From Myxococcota bacterium (GTDB lineage: Bacteria; Myxococcota_A; Polyangia; Palsa-1104; JAEUJZ01), in NCBI GenBank assembly GCA_025057315.1, contig JANWXW010000061.1:124001-188000 (forward strand): a stretch of 64,000 nt of DNA, read 5' to 3'. The position numbers and the translations under genes were made by a program. This document shows, piece by piece, positions 38,444 through 47,400 of the stretch; position 1 is the first letter of the stretch, and each line of letters starts with the position of its first letter. The notes beneath the pieces were generated by a model, which was given only the letters and a program-made list of their open reading frames with translations, searched no databases and was not told the DNA's origin.

Positions 38444-39280
38444 ATGGAGGACCGACCCGCCTCGGTTCCAGGGCCGCTTCCTGAGCCGGTCCGAGGGGAG
38501 GCAGGACCTGTTGCACCAGGCGACAGGATCGCCGCAATCCCCCTAGGCCACCGCTGGCTCACCGATGGCTTCAGCGTCATCCCTCCGCCGCAGGGGCTAC
38601 TCACGCTGCTGTGTGACATGACCCAGGCGCTGCGGGCGATGGCCACGCTGCGGGCCCGCGGCTTGCATGCCACGCCCACGCACCTGCTGGTCCGTGCCGC
38701 CGCGCTGGCGCTTCAGCGGCATCCGGACACGCACCGTCTGGTGTGTGGATACCGCGCCATCTGTCCTGGGCGGGTGGACATCGGCCTGTCGGTGGCTGGA
38801 CAGACCAGCTATGCACCGGTCCTGGTCATCCAGGATGCAGGCCGGAAACGGCTGTCGGACCTGGTGCCGGAAATCATCCACGGTGTCGCGGAGGCTCGCC
38901 GCAAAGAGAGCGAGGATCTGCGGGGGATGCGACGCACCGGCTGGGTGATTCCCTGGGGAGTCTTGCGCCGCCTGATCCTCCGCTGGCTGTACCGCTCGTT
39001 CTGGTTCCGGCGGCGCCTGGCTGGGACCTTCCAAGTTACCTGTCTGAACAACGTGGACCAGGCGTTCCCTCTGGCGTTTTATACCGGCAGCGCCCTGGCC
39101 ATGGGACGCGTGACGGACCGGGTCGTCGCTCTCGGCGGTGCGCCGGTGGTCCGCCCAATGGCCTGGCTGACCCTGGCCCTGGATCACAAGGCGCTCGATG
39201 GGCGCATGGCCAGCCGGTTGCTCAACGCGGTGCGCGAGATTCTCGAGGGGGAGGAACTGGTCCAGGAAGCCTCGCTCTGA
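38444..39280 (+). CDS. Stand-alone E2-type (CAT-fold) acyltransferase
   Basis: The 278-residue protein matches the catalytic domain of 2-oxoacid dehydrogenase E2 acyltransferases. It has the PTHLLVRAAALAL helix and the active-site block as DHKALDGRMAS, the counterpart of the usual DHRxxDG. The lipoyl and peripheral-subunit-binding domains are absent, so it cannot serve a normal dehydrogenase complex. A basic, aromatic-rich stretch (about 165-190, many Arg/Trp) sits mid-protein. It starts one base after the glycosyltransferase stop. It probably transfers an acyl group from a CoA or acyl carrier to a product of that enzyme (inference). Confidence 0.82.
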   Translation: MEDRPASVPGPLPEPVRGEAGPVAPGDRIAAIPLGHRWLTDGFSVIPPPQGLLTLLCDMTQALRAMATLRARGLHATPTHLLVRAAALALQRHPDTHRLVCGYRAICPGRVDIGLSVAGQTSYAPVLVIQDAGRKRLSDLVPEIIHGVAEARRKESEDLRGMRRTGWVIPWGVLRRLILRWLYRSFWFRRRLAGTFQVTCLNNVDQAFPLAFYTGSALAMGRVTDRVVALGGAPVVRPMAWLTLALDHKALDGRMASRLLNAVREILEGEELVQEASL

Positions 39281-39469
39281 CCCAGGATGCGCCTTGATTC
39301 CAAGGGGGAACGTATCCAGGGTGGGCTGGGGTCCCCTCCGGCGGAGGGAGAGCTGGTGCCGAGGATCCATGGGCGAGCCAGGGCATGAGTCGGCGAGACC
39401 GGAACGCCGCCGACGCTCAAGCAGCAGGCAGCGCAGGTCGATGCCTCCCACCTGGAATGAGGTGGCTCG

Positions 39470-40042
39470 ATGTCTCCGATGCGCACTGCCCTGTTGCTGC
39501 TGGGCCTGGGTGCTTGCAGCGGCCCCCATGCCCTTGTCCCCGATGACCAGGGGCACCTGGTCCCGATTCGCATGGAGCCAGTGCATCTGCCCGGCCTGAC
39601 GTACCTGTCGCTGGGGCAGGCACGGCCCGCTGTCTTGTCCGCCCTGGCCGCCCGCGGGTTCGATTGCAGCGACGCCGGTCCCGGTGAGCGCACGCAGGCC
39701 TGCGTACGGCCTCCCGGCCCGGAGGAACCCACGGGGGGCACTGTGCTGGTGGAGTTCGAGGGGGGCGTGCTCGTGGGCGTGCAGGCGCATCTTCAGGTCG
39801 CGGGCGACCAGACAGGCCAGCGGGCCCAGGAGCGATTCGATAGCCTAGAGAGGGAGTGGACCCAGGCGTTCGGCCAGCCGGAGCGGGTGCGTCGTCCGGG
39901 CATTGTGGCCACCCGCCGTAGCCTGCGGGGCCGGACCATGCTGCTGGCCGTGCACTACGAGGGGGAGCCGACGCTGCTGGTCGAACAAGTGTGGCCCCAC
40001 AGCGGGCTCACGTCTATATCGGAGCGGGGCGGGGGGCGATGA
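39470..40042 (+). CDS. Small lipoprotein of unknown function
   Basis: The 190-residue protein has a typical lipobox, LGLGAC with the Cys at residue 16, after a short hydrophobic leader. The mature part is about 175 residues with a Pro/Gly-rich middle and two Cys (about 66 and 77). It has no recognisable domain, and the strand pattern near the end (VRRPGIVATRRSLRGRTMLLAVHYEGE) is beta-like. The preceding 189-bp gap holds no other gene. It stands 64 bp before the CheX/HDOD gene. Confidence 0.6.
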   Translation: MSPMRTALLLLGLGACSGPHALVPDDQGHLVPIRMEPVHLPGLTYLSLGQARPAVLSALAARGFDCSDAGPGERTQACVRPPGPEEPTGGTVLVEFEGGVLVGVQAHLQVAGDQTGQRAQERFDSLEREWTQAFGQPERVRRPGIVATRRSLRGRTMLLAVHYEGEPTLLVEQVWPHSGLTSISERGGGR

Positions 40043-40105
40043 TGGGTGCCTTGACAGCGCCATTGGGGAACCGATGTCTAGAAAGGAAGGTAGAAGGGCC
40101 TAACA

Positions 40106-41479
40106 ATGCCAGCCGATGCACGCAGCCAGCTTTCTCAATCAGGACCCGTGCCCGCCGGAGACGCGATCGGTCCGTGGTTGACCGCTCTGATTCGTGCTTC
40201 CAGCGAGCTGCTTGACGGTTACCTGGCCCGTGGGCGGGCGATACGGACTCCGGGAGCTGGCACACCCCACCGCGTCGCCAGCCGGCTCATCGGCAGCACA
40301 CCCGGCGAGGTGAGGTGCTCCGTCGATCCTCCTCTGGCAGAGGCCGTGGCGGAGGCGATGTGGGGTCAGCCGGCGCCGACCCTGCAGCCACACCAAATCG
40401 ACGATGCTGTGCGCGAGCTGTGCGGGCATATCATCGGCCATGCTGCGGGGGAGATTGCAGCCCGGTTTCCAGGTGTGCTGTTCGAGCCACCGCATACCCT
40501 GCCGGCTGCCGAAGAGAGCGCAGGGCCTCCCGCAGATCAGGCGGTCGTGCCGACCCCGCTTGGGAGTCTCCGCTGGGCTGTGACGGCAGCCTCGGCAGCC
40601 ACAGGGGGACAGCAGCTGGCCCTGGCCGTTCGGGACCGCATCCGCTCTTTGCGCGAGAGCGAGCTGCCCATCTTTCATGCCACGCGCGTCCTAAGGATTG
40701 AAGAAGACGCGCCGGATGCCTTCAACCAGCTCCTGGACATCGTGGAGGGGGATCCCAGCCTGTCAGCACGTATCATTCGCCGGGTCAATGCTGCCAGCGC
40801 GCGGCGCGCCGGCGGCCGTGTGACGAGCCTGCGGCAGGCGCTGCTGCATCTGGGCCTGCAAGCGGCCAAGGGCCTCGTGGTGTCAGCGCTGCTGTCCCGT
40901 GCCACCGCAGAGACGAACCAGGAGGCATGGCAGGTGGTACGCCACTGCCGATACGTGGCCCTGCTATGCCGCGAGCTGGGAGCCGCGCTCGGGCTCGATC
41001 GGGACGAGTGCTACCTGCAGGGTCTACTGCACGATCTTGGTCGCCTGGTGCTGTGCCGCCTCTACCCTGGCCAGCGTGCCACCGAGCTGGCCGGAGACGA
41101 GGCCGAGCTGCTGCTCTGGGAGGCCCGAACCATGGGGATCACCCACTGCGATGCGGGGGCCATCCTAGCGGCCGCGTGGCGCCTGCCAGAGGGGGTGAGT
41201 CTGGCCATGGCCGCCCACCACGATCTGACCATCATCGACCAGATTGGGCTGTTACCCAAGCAATTACTTGAGATCAAAATGGTGGCTGCGGCAGAGCAGA
41301 TGACCCAGGAGTTCCGGCGAGGCAACCTTGGTCAGATGGAGGCTCAAATGGAGGGTCAGATGGAGGATGGCTGCGATAAGGCAGCGTCGCTCCTAGGCAT
41401 GGACGTAGGCCTAATTCGGCAATGCCTCTGCCGGGCAGCCGAGCAATGGGAGGAGGAGTTGCTGGATGCTCCCGCCTAA
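40106..41479 (+). CDS. HDOD-domain signalling protein with an N-terminal CheX-like domain
   Basis: The 457-residue protein has an N-terminal region (about residues 20-160) resembling CheX/CheC phosphatases; the helix AVRELCGHIIGHAAGEI fits, but the key Asn of the active-site ExxN is Gly. An HDOD domain (about 185-420) follows, with the LLDIVEGDPSLSARIIRRVN, LRQALLHLGLQAAKGLV and LLHDLGRLVL blocks of the family. HDOD proteins are regulators of signalling, often of motility or cell cycle. A short in-frame 12-base repeat lies at 41333-41368 (QMEA/QMEG/QMED). The next gene, a CheY, overlaps its end by 14 bp. Confidence 0.82.
   Translation: MPADARSQLSQSGPVPAGDAIGPWLTALIRASSELLDGYLARGRAIRTPGAGTPHRVASRLIGSTPGEVRCSVDPPLAEAVAEAMWGQPAPTLQPHQIDDAVRELCGHIIGHAAGEIAARFPGVLFEPPHTLPAAEESAGPPADQAVVPTPLGSLRWAVTAASAATGGQQLALAVRDRIRSLRESELPIFHATRVLRIEEDAPDAFNQLLDIVEGDPSLSARIIRRVNAASARRAGGRVTSLRQALLHLGLQAAKGLVVSALLSRATAETNQEAWQVVRHCRYVALLCRELGAALGLDRDECYLQGLLHDLGRLVLCRLYPGQRATELAGDEAELLLWEARTMGITHCDAGAILAAAWRLPEGVSLAMAAHHDLTIIDQIGLLPKQLLEIKMVAAAEQMTQEFRRGNLGQMEAQMEGQMEDGCDKAASLLGMDVGLIRQCLCRAAEQWEEELLDAPA
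41333..41368 (+). repeat. In-frame 12-base tandem repeat in the HDOD gene
   Basis: Three units, CAGATGGAGGCT, CAAATGGAGGGT and CAGATGGAGGAT, encode QMEA, QMEG and QMED. The pattern suggests replication slippage in a linker. Confidence 0.8.
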
Positions 41480-41840
41480 CCTACGTGCCGTTGTTGCCGA
41501 TGACAGCGCGGTGAGCCGATATCATGTGGGGCAGATCCTGGGTGGGCTGGGGATCGAGATTGCGGCCTATGCCAGAGACGGCGTAGAGGCAGTACAGCAG
41601 TGCCTGAAGCTGCGGCCGGACTTGCTGGTTTCGGACTTGGTCATGCCCAAACTGATGGGCATCGATGTGGTCCGCCTGGTCAGGACCCGCATGGATATCA
41701 AGATTGTTATTATAACATCTCATTGTGATCAAACCATGCACAACCGCTGCATGGCCATGGGTGCCAGCCAGGTGCTGATCAAGCCGGTCGCCGAGTCGGA
41801 CCTAAAGAAAACACTGACCTCCCTCTGGGGTTCCCCTTGA
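41466..41840 (+). CDS. CheY-like response regulator, receiver domain only
   Basis: The 124-residue receiver has the acidic pair Asp12-Asp13, phosphoacceptor Asp57 (SDLVMPKL), the switch Thr84/Ser85 and Lys106 in IKPV. No output domain is present, as in CheY. It overlaps the HDOD/CheX-like gene by 14 bp, so the two are co-translated; a CheX-like partner is a phosphatase for such receivers in related systems. A histidine kinase is not in the window. Confidence 0.93.
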   Translation: MLPPNLRAVVADDSAVSRYHVGQILGGLGIEIAAYARDGVEAVQQCLKLRPDLLVSDLVMPKLMGIDVVRLVRTRMDIKIVIITSHCDQTMHNRCMAMGASQVLIKPVAESDLKKTLTSLWGSP

Positions 41841-42354
41841 GGCGTCGCTCAGCAGATACCTGCGGTTGGCGGCTAGCCAGTTCTTCCTCCAGGGCCGCGT
41901 CGCGCCGTGCCTGGCTGCGGCTGCGTTCTCTGCGTCTGGCCTCCTCGTAGAGTTCAGCTGCCTCGCGGCGGGCGATCGCCAGCCGGAACAACTCCCGCAT
42001 CCGATGGACTTGCTGGGACCACGTCCGCGTCGCTTCCACCTCCCGCGCGTAGTCCTGCCGGGCGTGGCGGACGGCTTCGCGTAGCCGCTCCGTGACAGAA
42101 TGTTCCTGGCACAGTCGCTGCGCCGACTGGAGCACTGGCAATCTCTGGGTGAGGCGCTGGCTGAGGGCCTGCTCAGCCTGGTGCAACCGCTGGGCGGCTG
42201 CTGCCTCCAGTCGCCGCGCAGCCTCCAACTGGGCCAAGGCCGCGGTCAGCTGCTGCCTAGCTTTCTGCTCGGCGACGCGCCGCAGCATGAGGATGATGGC
42301 CACCGTGTGGGACGCTGTCTGCCCAGGGGGCATGTCTCTATCGTTGCTCTGCAT
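41779..42354 (-). CDS. Alanine/arginine-rich coiled-coil protein
   Basis: A 191-codon frame on the minus strand has a long coiled-coil stretch (about residues 25-170: Ala, Arg, Gln, Glu and Leu heptads) with no Gly or Pro breaks. This composition is like FliJ/YscO-type export chaperones, but I see no specific signature, so that is only a possibility. The start is uncertain; ATG 42354, 42333 or 42288 are all open. Its 3' end overlaps the CheY gene by 62 bp. It lies divergently, 54 bp from the kinase start. The coiled-coil pattern supports a real gene; the overlap weakens it. Confidence 0.45.
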   Translation of the reverse strand: MQSNDRDMPPGQTASHTVAIILMLRRVAEQKARQQLTAALAQLEAARRLEAAAAQRLHQAEQALSQRLTQRLPVLQSAQRLCQEHSVTERLREAVRHARQDYAREVEATRTWSQQVHRMRELFRLAIARREAAELYEEARRRERSRSQARRDAALEEELASRQPQVSAERRLKGNPRGRSVFSLGPTRRPA

Positions 42355-42408
42355 CCCAGCGGCCGCAAGAGTTGCCCTCAGTGGCTTGACCGCGATACGC
42401 TATTTGTT

Positions 42409-44025
42409 GTGCCTTCAGTGTTGTCGCCGTCGGAAAGTGCGCGGCTGGGGCCTGGCTCCAGGCTGAGCCAGGCTGAACGCTACGTCATCTCCGACTTTCT
42501 GGCCGAGGGCGGTATGGGAGCCCTCTTCCGCGGCCTGCGCATCGGCGTGGGGGGGTTCGAGAAGCCCGTGGTGCTCAAGCAGCTCTTGCCTGAGTATGCC
42601 AGCGATCCCGAGACCACCAAGCTGTTTGTACGTGAGGCCCGCCTCTCGGCGATGCTGGACCACCAGAACATCGTCCACACGCTCGATCTGGTGCAGGTAG
42701 ACGGTACCCTATATATGGTGATGGAGTACGTGCCCGGCGCCGACCTGAGGGCCCTGCTACGCCGGGTACGTCGCCGTGGGGAACTCTTCTCGCCGGCAGC
42801 AGCGCTGCTCATCGGACGTGCATTGCTCGATGCCCTTGACTACGCCCACAGCAAGGTCCTGGCCGATGGGACGCCGCTGGGTTTTATCCATCGCGACATC
42901 TCCCCTTCTAACATCTTGCTGTCGGCGGCTGGGGAGGTCAAGCTCACTGACTTTGGCATCGCCAAGGCGATCACGCACGCCTCGACCCGCTGTCAGGTGC
43001 GCGGCAAGGTGGGCTACGTCTCACCTGAACAAGCACGCGGCGAGCCGCTTGACGCGCGCTCAGATCTCTACTCGCTCGCAGTGGTGCTCTATGAGGTGCT
43101 CACCGGTCGGCGGCTCTTTGTCTACGACACGGTGCAGAGCCTGGCAGCGATGCACAACGTACCCATCCCACCCTTGTCCCGGCACCGGCCTGGTCTGCCG
43201 GCCGAGCTGGACGCCATCATGGCCCGGGCGCTGGCCGTGCCGCGTGAGCAGCGATTCCAGAGCGCACGCGAGTTTCAGCGCGCCCTGAGCGACGTCGTCC
43301 AACGGCACGGGCTGCTCATCAGCCATGCGGAACTGGCAGTCGAACTCAGGCAGCGGTGTGGTCCGGATCCATCCCTGTGGCGGCGTGATGAGGAGCATAC
43401 TGGGACCGCGCGAATTTCTGCCGAGGAGATGGACGATGAGCAGTCTCCCGTCGAGGACATCTCCGCTGCCGAGCACGTTACACCGGGTGCACGCCCGACC
43501 GCGAAGGAACTTTCAGCCGCGGGTAGGTTGCTGGAGCAGGATGGCGGCTGGATGGGCGATGCGACGTCGCTGCTGTGGCGGACCGAGCCCGTCGTCCCAC
43601 AGAGCCATGACACGACACAGCCGGTGGCGCGCCAGTCCCCAGCCTACCCGGGCATCGCTGCCATGGCGCGCAGCATGGTGCGCGACGATGCGACCGCGCG
43701 CCAGGAGAGCCAGGGCAGTCGGCTGCGCGGCGACGACACGTGCGCGCTACCTGGCGGGCGGACGACACAGCAGATGGCGTTCCGCAGCGAGCATGGCCCG
43801 GTGTCTGGCGGTCCCATGTCTGCCATCGCCCAGGCCTTCATCCAGCTGTCATGGCGTGGCGGTATGGCGCTGGCGGTGGTCGCACTCTTGTTGCTGGGCA
43901 TCGGCATCCTGCTGGGGCTTCTGCTGTCCGCAGGTCCGCCAGAGGAGGGGGGCAGTGGCCAAGGCCTCCCCAGGTGGGCTATACTACGCTGCGCCGAGTG
44001 TCCAATGAGCAAAAGCCTAAGATGA
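42409..44025 (+). CDS. Ser/Thr protein kinase with one membrane segment
   Basis: The 538-residue protein has a complete kinase domain (about residues 20-290). It shows a Gly loop EGGMGALFRG, the ATP lysine in VVLKQLL, HRD at 161-163 (HRDISPSNIL), DFG at 181-183 and SPEQARG. A low-complexity linker follows, and a transmembrane helix (about 486-507, Leu/Gly/Val-rich) near the C-terminus. The start is probably the GTG at 42409 or 42418; a longer frame upstream is antisense to the coiled-coil gene and not kinase-like. The stop overlaps the next start (ATGA). It probably phosphorylates or controls the FHA-sigma54 activator encoded next. Confidence 0.88.
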   Translation: MPSVLSPSESARLGPGSRLSQAERYVISDFLAEGGMGALFRGLRIGVGGFEKPVVLKQLLPEYASDPETTKLFVREARLSAMLDHQNIVHTLDLVQVDGTLYMVMEYVPGADLRALLRRVRRRGELFSPAAALLIGRALLDALDYAHSKVLADGTPLGFIHRDISPSNILLSAAGEVKLTDFGIAKAITHASTRCQVRGKVGYVSPEQARGEPLDARSDLYSLAVVLYEVLTGRRLFVYDTVQSLAAMHNVPIPPLSRHRPGLPAELDAIMARALAVPREQRFQSAREFQRALSDVVQRHGLLISHAELAVELRQRCGPDPSLWRRDEEHTGTARISAEEMDDEQSPVEDISAAEHVTPGARPTAKELSAAGRLLEQDGGWMGDATSLLWRTEPVVPQSHDTTQPVARQSPAYPGIAAMARSMVRDDATARQESQGSRLRGDDTCALPGGRTTQQMAFRSEHGPVSGGPMSAIAQAFIQLSWRGGMALAVVALLLLGIGILLGLLLSAGPPEEGGSGQGLPRWAILRCAECPMSKSLR

Positions 44026-45380
44026 CCCCGCGGGATCCCAACGCGACCAGCGTCCTGGAGGAGTCGCCGGCATTTACCCAGCAGAAGCCGGGGGGGGTGT
44101 TTGTGGTCATCAAGGGGCCTGACCGTGGCGAGCAGGTGGTGCTTCACGGCCCACCCATTGTGATTGGTTCGGCCCCGGGGTGTGACCTGGTCCTGTCTGA
44201 CCGCACCGTCTCCCGGCGCCATGCCACAGCTGCCATTGAGGGTAGCCATGTGATCGTTCGCGATCTGGAGTCCACCAATGGCAGCTTCACCCATGGCTCG
44301 CGCTTCAGCGAAATCGCGCTCGGCTATGGTGCCGAGCTAAAATTGGGAAAGACTGTTCTCAAATTTTTACCCCTTGAAGAGGCCATGGAACCAGCCGAGG
44401 CAGCCTCCGACAGCTTCGGCCGTCTGGTGGGGCGCGATGCCAAGATGCGCCGCCTCTTCAGTCTGCTACAAGATATCGCCCCCAATGATACCACCGTGCT
44501 CATCGAGGGGGAGACAGGTACGGGGAAGGAGCTCATCGCCGAGGAGATCCACAGGCACTCGCGCAGAGCCGACGGGCCCTTTGTGGTCTTCGACTGTGGT
44601 GCTGTGCCTAGGGAGCTTATCGAGTCGGCCCTGTTCGGGCATGTCAAGGGGGCCTTTACCGGCGCCATCTCGGACCGTAAGGGGGCCTTCTCGGAGGCCC
44701 ACGGCGGTACCATCTTTCTCGATGAGATCGGCGAGCTAGCTCTGGACCTGCAGCCGGCTCTTCTGCGCGCGCTCGACAAGCGCGCAATCCGTCGGGTGGG
44801 CGCTAACCACTACGAGCAGATCGATGTCCGCGTCATCGCCGCGACCCACCGTGACCTGCGCGAGGAGGTCGCGCGCAAGACGTTCCGCGAGGACCTCTAC
44901 TATCGCCTGGCCGTCATCCGGGTCCACATCCCACCACTCCGCGAGCGGGGCCGTGACATCGACTTACTGGTCGAGCACTTTGTTCGCCAGTTTGCTGGCG
45001 GCAGGGAGCTTACGGTGCTCAACGAGGACCTGCAGCGGCTGCGCAGCTACACCTGGCCAGGGAATGTACGCGAGCTCCGAAACGTCATCGAGCGGGCCTG
45101 CGTGCTGTCCAAAGGAGATACCCTCAACATCGATGACGCCCTCGGCGAGGGGTTGCGACAGGCACCGGCCAGCTTCCGCACGGGCCTGCCATTCAAGGAG
45201 GCCAAAGGCCAGCTGGTCGAGCAGTTCGAGCGCGAGTACATCATCGACTTGATGAAGCGACACCGGATGAACCTGTCTGCAGCCTCCCGTGAGGCGCAGA
45301 TCGATCGCAAGCACTTGCGCGAGCTGTTGCGCAAGTATGGCCTCGATATGCGCGGAGAGACTCACGATGGAGGCGAGTGA
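44022..45380 (+). CDS. FHA-domain sigma54-dependent transcription activator
   Basis: The 452-residue protein has an N-terminal FHA domain (about residues 28-105; the phosphothreonine loop is IVIGSAPGCDLVLSDRTVSRRHA with STNGSF after it). An AAA+ sigma54-interaction domain follows: Walker A GETGTGKE, the sigma54-contact loop GAFTGA, Walker B FLDEIGEL. A Fis-type helix-turn-helix ends it (about 405-445). The FHA domain reads phosphothreonine, so it links Ser/Thr kinase signals to sigma54 promoters. The kinase gene overlaps its start by four bases. Which promoters it controls is unknown. Confidence 0.94.
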   Translation: MTPRDPNATSVLEESPAFTQQKPGGVFVVIKGPDRGEQVVLHGPPIVIGSAPGCDLVLSDRTVSRRHATAAIEGSHVIVRDLESTNGSFTHGSRFSEIALGYGAELKLGKTVLKFLPLEEAMEPAEAASDSFGRLVGRDAKMRRLFSLLQDIAPNDTTVLIEGETGTGKELIAEEIHRHSRRADGPFVVFDCGAVPRELIESALFGHVKGAFTGAISDRKGAFSEAHGGTIFLDEIGELALDLQPALLRALDKRAIRRVGANHYEQIDVRVIAATHRDLREEVARKTFREDLYYRLAVIRVHIPPLRERGRDIDLLVEHFVRQFAGGRELTVLNEDLQRLRSYTWPGNVRELRNVIERACVLSKGDTLNIDDALGEGLRQAPASFRTGLPFKEAKGQLVEQFEREYIIDLMKRHRMNLSAASREAQIDRKHLRELLRKYGLDMRGETHDGGE

Positions 45381-45410
45381 CCGTCGGCCCAGGATTCCTC
45401 TGGCGCATTG

Positions 45411-45435
45411 GCAGCAAGAACATGCTTGTTGCTGC
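45411..45435. terminator. Hairpin between convergent genes
   Basis: GCAGCAA at 45411-45417 and TTGCTGC at 45429-45435 pair around an 11-base loop, in the 73-bp gap between two convergent stop codons. No strong T-run is present. It may serve both strands as a terminator. Confidence 0.4.
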
Positions 45436-45453
45436 ATGCCACCGCCGAAGCCC

Positions 45454-47397
45454 TCAGCCTGACATCCTATAGAAGGCTGCCACTTCTGCAAGCCGGTGGG
45501 CGCGGGGAACATCAGGTGGCAATGCTGCCAGGACCTGCGCACCGTAGCTTCGGCCCGTGGCCCGTCGATCCAGCAGCGCGACCACACCGCGGTCGCCGCG
45601 GTGGCGCACAAGACGCCCAAACCCTTGCGCCAGCACCAGCGCCGCACGCGGCACCTGGTAGGCGGAAAAAGGCTCGATGCCTTCCTCCTCCAAGCGGCGG
45701 CAGCGTGCTTGCAGCAGCGGATCGTCCGGAGGAGCAAAGGGCAACTTGTCCATGACCACCAGCGACAGGGCCGGTCCAGCCACGTCCACCCCCTCCCAGA
45801 AAGACGCCGTGGCGAACAGCACTGCCCCCTCACTCCCAGCGGACACGAAGCGCTCCAGCAGGTGCCTGGGAGACGACTCGCCTTGGCGCAACACCAGATG
45901 CCGCCGCCCAAGCTCATCGCGCAGCCGCTCCCAGCAGGCCAACATACGCCGCCAGCTGGTAAAGAGCAGGAAGGCCCGCCCGCGCGCCAGCGCCACCAGC
46001 TCGGCCATGCGGGCGGCAGCCGCTGCCACAAAGTGTGGCTCCCCCGGCTCGGGCAAGTCCTCCGGCAGATACAGCAGGGCCTGGCGCCGGTAGTCAAAGG
46101 GCGAATCCAGACGCAGCTCCACCACCGGGTCCTCCCCCCCCAGGCCCAGCCGCTGCCGCGCGTAGGCAAAACGCCCGCCGGGTGCCAGCGTGGCCGAGGT
46201 AAAGACCAGCGCCGGACACTCGCCGAGGAGCCGCTCTCGCAGCTCCGCACCAGCTGATACCGGCGAGGCGCGCAGCACCGTCTCATCGCCCTGCACCTCT
46301 AGCCAGAACACCAAAGTCGATCCCGGCCGTGCAGCCCCTTCCACGAGCCGCATCAGGTCGTCGCGGAGCACCTGCGCCCGGTGGGCCATGCGAGCCGCTT
46401 CCTCGCCGGGCCGAGTGGTGCACAGCTGGTGAGCCTCCCACAACAGGGTGTCCAGTTCCAGCGCTCGCTCCGTCGGCTCACCGTCCACATGCTCGCCGCT
46501 CAGGGCGGTTCGCCGACCCTCCGGTCCCTCCCCCTCTGGGGGGCTGGGCCCCAGCGCCCGCTCCCGCAGCGTGCGGAGCAACGCCTCTCCCACAGGGGCA
46601 ATGCGGTGGGCGAGCCCAGGCGATGGGCCTTCCAGCCGGTCCAGATCGCGGCAAAAGGCGCGCAGGCGATTGGTGCCGAGGCTGGTGCCGAAGTGACAGG
46701 TTGCCACATCTTCCAGTTGGTGCGCCTCGTCGCAAATAAGGGCATCATACGAGGGCAGCAGCCGGGCCTGCGGGAAGCGCTTCCGTACCTCTAGATCGGC
46801 GCACAGCAAATGGTGATTGATGACCACGATGCGGGCTTCGGCTGCGGCACGACGCGCCCGGGTCACAAAGCATGGCTCATGAAACGGGCAGCGTCCACCG
46901 AGTCGCGTCTCGTGGGTAGATGAGACCAATGCCCAGAGGGGATTGTCCTCGGCCAGGCCGGCCAGCTCCGCTTGATCGCCGGTGGTCGTTTCGGCGCACC
47001 AGGCGGCGAGCCGATCCATGTCCGGCGTCCCTGAAAGCTCTGCCTGCAATGCCGAAAAGCGCCGCAAGCACAGGTAGTTGGCGATGCCCTTGAGCCTCGT
47101 TGCAGGCACCGGCCGACCGAGCGCTCGGGCCAGCAGCGGCAGGTCTTTGTCGACGATCTGGTCCTGAAGGTGCCGCGTGCCGGTGGACACCACGACCCGC
47201 AGGCCCGACTCGACCGCAGGCAGCAAGTAGGCCAGGGTCTTGCCCGTACCCGTGGGAGCTTCGCACAGCAGCACATGGGGACCGGCCAGGGCCTCAGCCA
47301 CCTGCTGGGCCATCTCAATCTGTTGCGGCCGTGGCTCATACCCGGGGAGCACCCGGGCTAGAGGCCCCTTGGGTGCAAAGAATGCTTCAGGGCTCAC
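45454..47397 (-). CDS. DinG-family ATP-dependent helicase
   Basis: The 647-residue protein is a superfamily 2 helicase of the XPD/DinG type. It has a Q-motif-like RPQQIEM, Walker A APTGTGKT (about 46-53) and the DEAH box in ICDEAHQ. A Cys-containing insert between them (YLC and GRCPFHEPCF) is the likely iron-sulfur-cluster site. The C-terminal helicase motifs include TSATLAPGG and QGFGRLVRHRGD. It probably unwinds DNA in repair. The end lies close to the hairpin and the convergent FHA-activator stop. It precedes murI by three bases on the same strand. Confidence 0.92.
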   Translation of the reverse strand: MSPEAFFAPKGPLARVLPGYEPRPQQIEMAQQVAEALAGPHVLLCEAPTGTGKTLAYLLPAVESGLRVVVSTGTRHLQDQIVDKDLPLLARALGRPVPATRLKGIANYLCLRRFSALQAELSGTPDMDRLAAWCAETTTGDQAELAGLAEDNPLWALVSSTHETRLGGRCPFHEPCFVTRARRAAAEARIVVINHHLLCADLEVRKRFPQARLLPSYDALICDEAHQLEDVATCHFGTSLGTNRLRAFCRDLDRLEGPSPGLAHRIAPVGEALLRTLRERALGPSPPEGEGPEGRRTALSGEHVDGEPTERALELDTLLWEAHQLCTTRPGEEAARMAHRAQVLRDDLMRLVEGAARPGSTLVFWLEVQGDETVLRASPVSAGAELRERLLGECPALVFTSATLAPGGRFAYARQRLGLGGEDPVVELRLDSPFDYRRQALLYLPEDLPEPGEPHFVAAAAARMAELVALARGRAFLLFTSWRRMLACWERLRDELGRRHLVLRQGESSPRHLLERFVSAGSEGAVLFATASFWEGVDVAGPALSLVVMDKLPFAPPDDPLLQARCRRLEEEGIEPFSAYQVPRAALVLAQGFGRLVRHRGDRGVVALLDRRATGRSYGAQVLAALPPDVPRAHRLAEVAAFYRMSG

Positions 47398-47400
47398 GGC

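Noticed and set aside
44964..46286. 440-codon minus-strand frame spanning the end of the FHA activator and part of the DinG gene
   Set aside because: It runs antisense to the activator and in another frame of DinG, both with clear domain signatures.
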